A stretch of 7,820 nucleotides of DNA. It comes from an uncultured Clostridia bacterium. Lineage in GTDB: Bacteria > Bacillota > Clostridia > Oscillospirales > CAG-272. The notes beneath the pieces are model-generated. The model saw only the letters and a list, made by a program, of their open reading frames with translations. It searched no databases and was not told the origin of the DNA. The stretch spans positions 1 to 7,820 of the forward strand of contig CAMOHW010000037.1 in assembly GCA_946615525.1 (NCBI GenBank), written 5' to 3'. Below are positions 6,314 through 7,820 of this stretch, piece by piece (within the stretch, counting starts at the first letter, position 1; each line of letters starts with the position of its first letter). The position numbers and the translations under genes are program-made.

Positions 6314-7174
6314 TTATTTCTTTACAATCCCCTCGTGATGCCCCTCTATGAGATACTTATCCAGTTCGCCGTTGTTGGGAGATTGTTTCCCGGTGAAGTA
6401 GTCGGACACATAGGTCTTTTGGAGCAGGACGTCACCGTAGTACTTCTCATTGTTCAAAATCTTACGAACGGTCTCTATATGCCACACGGGATTCCCTCGC
6501 GGAGAGGGAATCCCGTGTTCTTTTAATTCGGCCGTAATCGCTCGTAACGACAAACCGGTCGCGCGCCAGGCAAATATTTCTTTAACGATTCCGGCGCGTT
6601 CCGGGTCGGGAACGAGTTTTCCGTTTTCGTCGTGCGTATACCCGTAGCATACACGATTTGCAAAACCGGAACTGCCCTCGATGAACCGCGCCCTGAAACC
6701 CCAACGGACGTTGTGGCTTTTTTCCTGACTTTCGTTTTGATAGAGACACGCGTATATAGTCAGCGTTTTTATTGCTTCCGGATCGTTGATGTGGAGCTTT
6801 TCAACTTCAAAGAAAACGTCAACGCTGAGTCTGTTCAATTCGGAACAGGCGTAGAGGAGCTGAACCGTGTTGCGACCGAGTCGGCTGATGGACTTTACCA
6901 AAATCAAATCGATCTTTCCGTCGCGGCAGTCCCGCATCATCCGCTGAAAGTCTTTCATCTTCTTGTTGTGCCTTCCGGATGCCTCGTCGGCATACACGCC
7001 GACAAAGATCCAGTCCGGTTTTTTCGGGATCGATTCGTGAAAATATGCCTTTTGCACTTCAAGGCTGCGTTCCTGTATCTCCTGCTTTGTGCTGACCCGA
7101 CAGTATGCCGCCACCTTTTTCAGGCGGATGATCTCGGTTGGCGGCTTCGGATATATGACCGTTATCTTTTTCAT
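6314..7174 (-). CDS. Serine recombinase (resolvase catalytic plus recombinase domain, lacking the C-terminal zinc-ribbon region)
   Basis: 286 residues from the ATG at 7174, chosen because GAAGGTC lies about 9 nt upstream; an in-frame ATG at 7213 has no ribosome site. The catalytic domain shows YCRVS with the nucleophile Ser28, YADEASG (61-67), and KSISRLGRN (94-102) with Arg98 and Arg101. The linker carries NESQEKSHNVRWGF. The recombinase DNA-binding domain starts near residue 171 (FANRVCYGYTHDENGK) and includes HGIPSPRGNPVW and ILNNEKYYGDVLLQKT. The protein ends at YLIEGHHEGIVKK. Full-size large serine recombinases run to about 450-550 residues and continue with a zinc ribbon and coiled coil, which are absent here. 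So it is either C-terminally truncated or a short form working with the small recombinase-domain protein about 1.6 kb further on. The active-site residues are all present. It probably once moved the surrounding segment. A perfect 15-bp inverted repeat lies inside the gene. Confidence 0.9.
   Translation of the reverse strand: MKKITVIYPKPPTEIIRLKKVAAYCRVSTKQEIQERSLEVQKAYFHESIPKKPDWIFVGVYADEASGRHNKKMKDFQRMMRDCRDGKIDLILVKSISRLGRNTVQLLYACSELNRLSVDVFFEVEKLHINDPEAIKTLTIYACLYQNESQEKSHNVRWGFRARFIEGSSGFANRVCYGYTHDENGKLVPDPERAGIVKEIFAWRATGLSLRAITAELKEHGIPSPRGNPVWHIETVRKILNNEKYYGDVLLQKTYVSDYFTGKQSPNNGELDKYLIEGHHEGIVKK
6484..6518 (+). repeat. Perfect 15-bp inverted repeat inside the recombinase gene, terminator-like on the plus strand
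   Basis: ACACGGGATTCCCTC (6484-6498), a 5-nt loop, then the exact complement (6504-6518). On the plus strand, antisense to the gene, it runs into TTCTTTT. On the coding strand it encodes the conserved GIPSPRGNPVW block, which partly explains it since Gly, Ile and Pro codons can mirror Gly, Asn and Pro codons. A stem of this length with no mismatch is still notable. Confidence 0.6.
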
Positions 7175-7221
7175 AAAAAGCGACCTTCGTTTTTTTACCC
7201 TGTATATTACCATAGGTTTTG

Positions 7222-7242
7222 AAAAAACGGAAGCCGTTTTTT
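7222..7242. other. Symmetrical A/T hairpin between the 19-bp repeats and the recombinase gene
   Basis: AAAAAACGG (7222-7230), a 3-nt loop and CCGTTTTTT (7234-7242). Because T-runs end the stem on both strands it could act as a weak two-way terminator, but only three pairs are G-C. It lies about 50 bp upstream of the recombinase start, where an attenuator is also possible. Confidence 0.35.
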
Positions 7243-7310
7243 GAATATTCTACGTATTGAACAATATGCCGTCCCGAGTCAAAAAAAGGTCTTGTCGGCA
7301 TGGTCAGAGG

Positions 7311-7383
7311 ATAATCCAACGATTACCCCATAATCCAACGATTGCCCCATAATCCAACGATTACCCCATAATCCAACGATTAC
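7311..7383. repeat. Four tandem 19-bp direct repeats (last one partial)
   Basis: The unit ATAATCCAACGATTACCCC occurs at 7311-7329, 7330-7348 (one A to G change), 7349-7367 and 7368-7383 (16 bp). There are no spacers between units, which rules out a CRISPR array. Unit size and near-perfect conservation fit iterons or transposase-binding end repeats of the IS21 type; no replication gene or transposase is in the window to choose between them. The recombinase gene starts 137 bp to the left. Confidence 0.8.
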
Positions 7384-7419
7384 TTTTTATATTAACGAAG
7401 TCCGTCCATTTAACTCATC

Positions 7420-7445
7420 AAAAAACGGCAAAATCGCCTGCCGTT
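7420..7445 (-). terminator. Second candidate terminator, minus strand
   Basis: AACGGCA (7424-7430) pairs with TGCCGTT (7439-7445); the 7-bp stem has an 8-nt loop. On the minus strand it ends in six T. It lies about 80 bp beyond the tRNA terminator and may catch read-through before the repeat array. Confidence 0.5.
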
Positions 7446-7525
7446 CCGAGATTTTTGTGAATTTCGTGAAAAGTCAAAAAGCGCCGAAACCCCAGTATTT
7501 AAGCCACTTTCCGGGCTTTTCGCAC

Positions 7526-7557
7526 AAAAAGAAAGTGGACGCTAAAAGCGTCCACTT
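7526..7557 (-). terminator. Rho-independent terminator of the tRNA-Leu gene
   Basis: AAGTGGACGC (7533-7542) and its complement (7548-7557) form a 10-bp stem with a TAAAA loop (plus strand). On the minus strand it is followed by TTTCTTTTT. It starts 4 bp after the encoded CCA end of the tRNA. Confidence 0.9.
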
Positions 7558-7561
7558 ATCG

Positions 7562-7646
7562 TGGTGCGGGCAACAGGAGTTGAACCTGCACACCGGAGGG
7601 TATTGGATCCTAAATCCAACGCGTCTGCCAATTCCGCCATGCCCGC
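7562..7646 (-). tRNA. tRNA-Leu (anticodon UAG), CCA end encoded
   Basis: On the minus strand the acceptor arm GCGGGCA pairs with TGCCCGC, followed by A and the encoded CCA (7564-7562). The D-arm region GGCGGAATTGGCAGACGCG is typical of leucine tRNAs. The anticodon arm TTGGA-TTTAGGA-TCCAA places UAG at 7612-7610. A long variable arm follows, then a T-arm with the GGTTCAACTCC block. At 85 nt it fits a class II tRNA. It has its own promoter and terminator, so it is a single-gene unit. The adjoining mobile-looking segment makes it a candidate insertion landmark. Confidence 0.96.
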
Positions 7647-7673
7647 GAAGTGTTGAGCGGGTGTGGCGGAATT
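7630..7673. repeat. Inverted copy of the tRNA-Leu 5' end in its own leader
   Basis: The first 17 nt of the tRNA (7646-7630) recur inverted at 7657-7673 as GCGGGTGTGGCGGAATT, matching at 15 of 17 positions. The inverted copy looks like the start of a leucine tRNA read on the plus strand. In addition, GCGGGCATG, identical to the first 9 nt of the tRNA, occurs in the leader on the minus strand at 7690-7682. The leader RNA could therefore pair with the mature 5' end or with itself. Confidence 0.7.
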
Positions 7674-7703
7674 TCAACGCACATGCCCGCTTTTGTCTGC
7701 CTT

Positions 7704-7732
7704 ATTCTATCATAAAACGCATTGGTTGTCAA
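7704..7732 (-). promoter_or_regulatory. Promoter of the tRNA-Leu gene
   Basis: TTGACA (7732-7727), exactly 17 bp, then TAGAAT (7709-7704) on the minus strand: a consensus -35 and a 5/6 -10. Transcription would start near 7697, giving a 5' leader of about 50 nt before the tRNA. Confidence 0.85.
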
Positions 7733-7764
7733 GTGCGCTTTTGGGGAAACAAGGCAGACTTTTT

Positions 7765-7820
7765 TTATTCCTTTTTCTTTTTTGGCAAGGGGATTTGCAC
7801 CAGAATGATAGCGGCAAACA
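7765..7820 (-). CDS. C-terminal end of an unidentified, probably membrane, protein (partial)
   Basis: The minus-strand frame entering from the right edge reads FAAIILVQIPLPKKKKE and ends at a TAA (7767-7765). A hydrophobic stretch followed by a lysine-rich tail is the usual end of a multi-pass membrane protein whose last helix leaves its positive charges in the cytoplasm. Only 17 codons are visible, so family and function cannot be given. The other two minus-strand frames stay open across these 55 bases too, so the choice of frame rests on this composition and on the sensible stop position. Confidence 0.5.
   Translation of the reverse strand, partial: FAAIILVQIPLPKKKKE

Noticed and set aside
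6305..7222. Plus-strand frames opposite the recombinase (73, 65 and 196 codons)
   Set aside because: Antisense of a gene with intact serine recombinase motifs; no ribosome sites.
7265..7301. Inverted repeat ATGCCG / CGGCAT as a serine-recombinase attachment site
   Set aside because: Only six paired bases at the ends and no second site to compare; the length of 37 bp suits an attachment site, but this is too little evidence.
7059..7319. Minus-strand frame of 86 codons upstream of the recombinase
   Set aside because: Overlaps the recombinase N-terminus in another frame and its start region holds a hairpin; no ribosome site.
7311..7383. CRISPR array
   Set aside because: The 19-bp units abut with no spacers and no cas genes are present.
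7474..7677. Minus-strand frame of 67 codons
   Set aside because: It runs through the tRNA-Leu gene and its terminator, a common false call.

Overview
The window looks like a chromosomal stretch from a Gram-positive bacterium, most likely a Clostridia-type Bacillota of moderate GC. Reasons: AGGAGG-type ribosome sites, extended -10 promoters (TGATATAAT), a very acidic cell-surface lipoprotein, a TetR regulator with a tRNA-like simple layout, and serine-recombinase proteins of clostridial type. I cannot name the genus. Every gene I accept lies on the minus strand; the many plus-strand open frames are shadows.

Reading along the minus strand (right to left): the last 17 codons of an unidentified, probably membrane, protein (7765-7820); a tRNA-Leu(UAG) gene (7562-7646) with a near-consensus promoter and a strong terminator; an array of four 19-bp repeats (7311-7383); a serine recombinase of 286 aa that has the catalytic and recombinase domains but no zinc-ribbon tail (6314-7174); a truncated gene (5046-6116) joining the C-terminal half of a MORC-like GHKL ATPase (paraMORC type) to the Walker A segment of an SF2 helicase, with a further possible coding remnant beyond its stop (4926-5045); a small stand-alone recombinase-domain protein (4360-4695); an array of six GGTTAAAA motifs (4224-4333); a TetR-family regulator (3283-3858) preceded by a diverged 96-bp tandem duplication; and a large lipoprotein (2957 down to 1, running off the left edge).

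The part from about 4200 to 7390 reads as a decayed mobile or genomic-island segment. It lies next to a tRNA gene, is bracketed by two short-period repeat arrays, carries two recombinase-family genes, and encloses wreckage of what was probably an ATPase/helicase defence-type cargo. The truncated cargo gene still has a TTGAAA-17-TATAAT promoter and an AGAGGTG ribosome site, so a product could still be made. The left part (1-4080) looks like ordinary host DNA: a TetR regulator with its own terminator, then a lipoprotein with its own promoter. Whether the regulator controls the lipoprotein is not shown by the sequence.

Stretches without a protein gene: 3886-4359 holds the 96-bp duplication, a terminator and the GGTTAAAA array; 4696-4925 holds a promoter, three 10-bp-phased repeats and small hairpins; 6129-6313 holds a promoter; 7175-7561 holds a small hairpin, the 19-bp repeats and two terminators.
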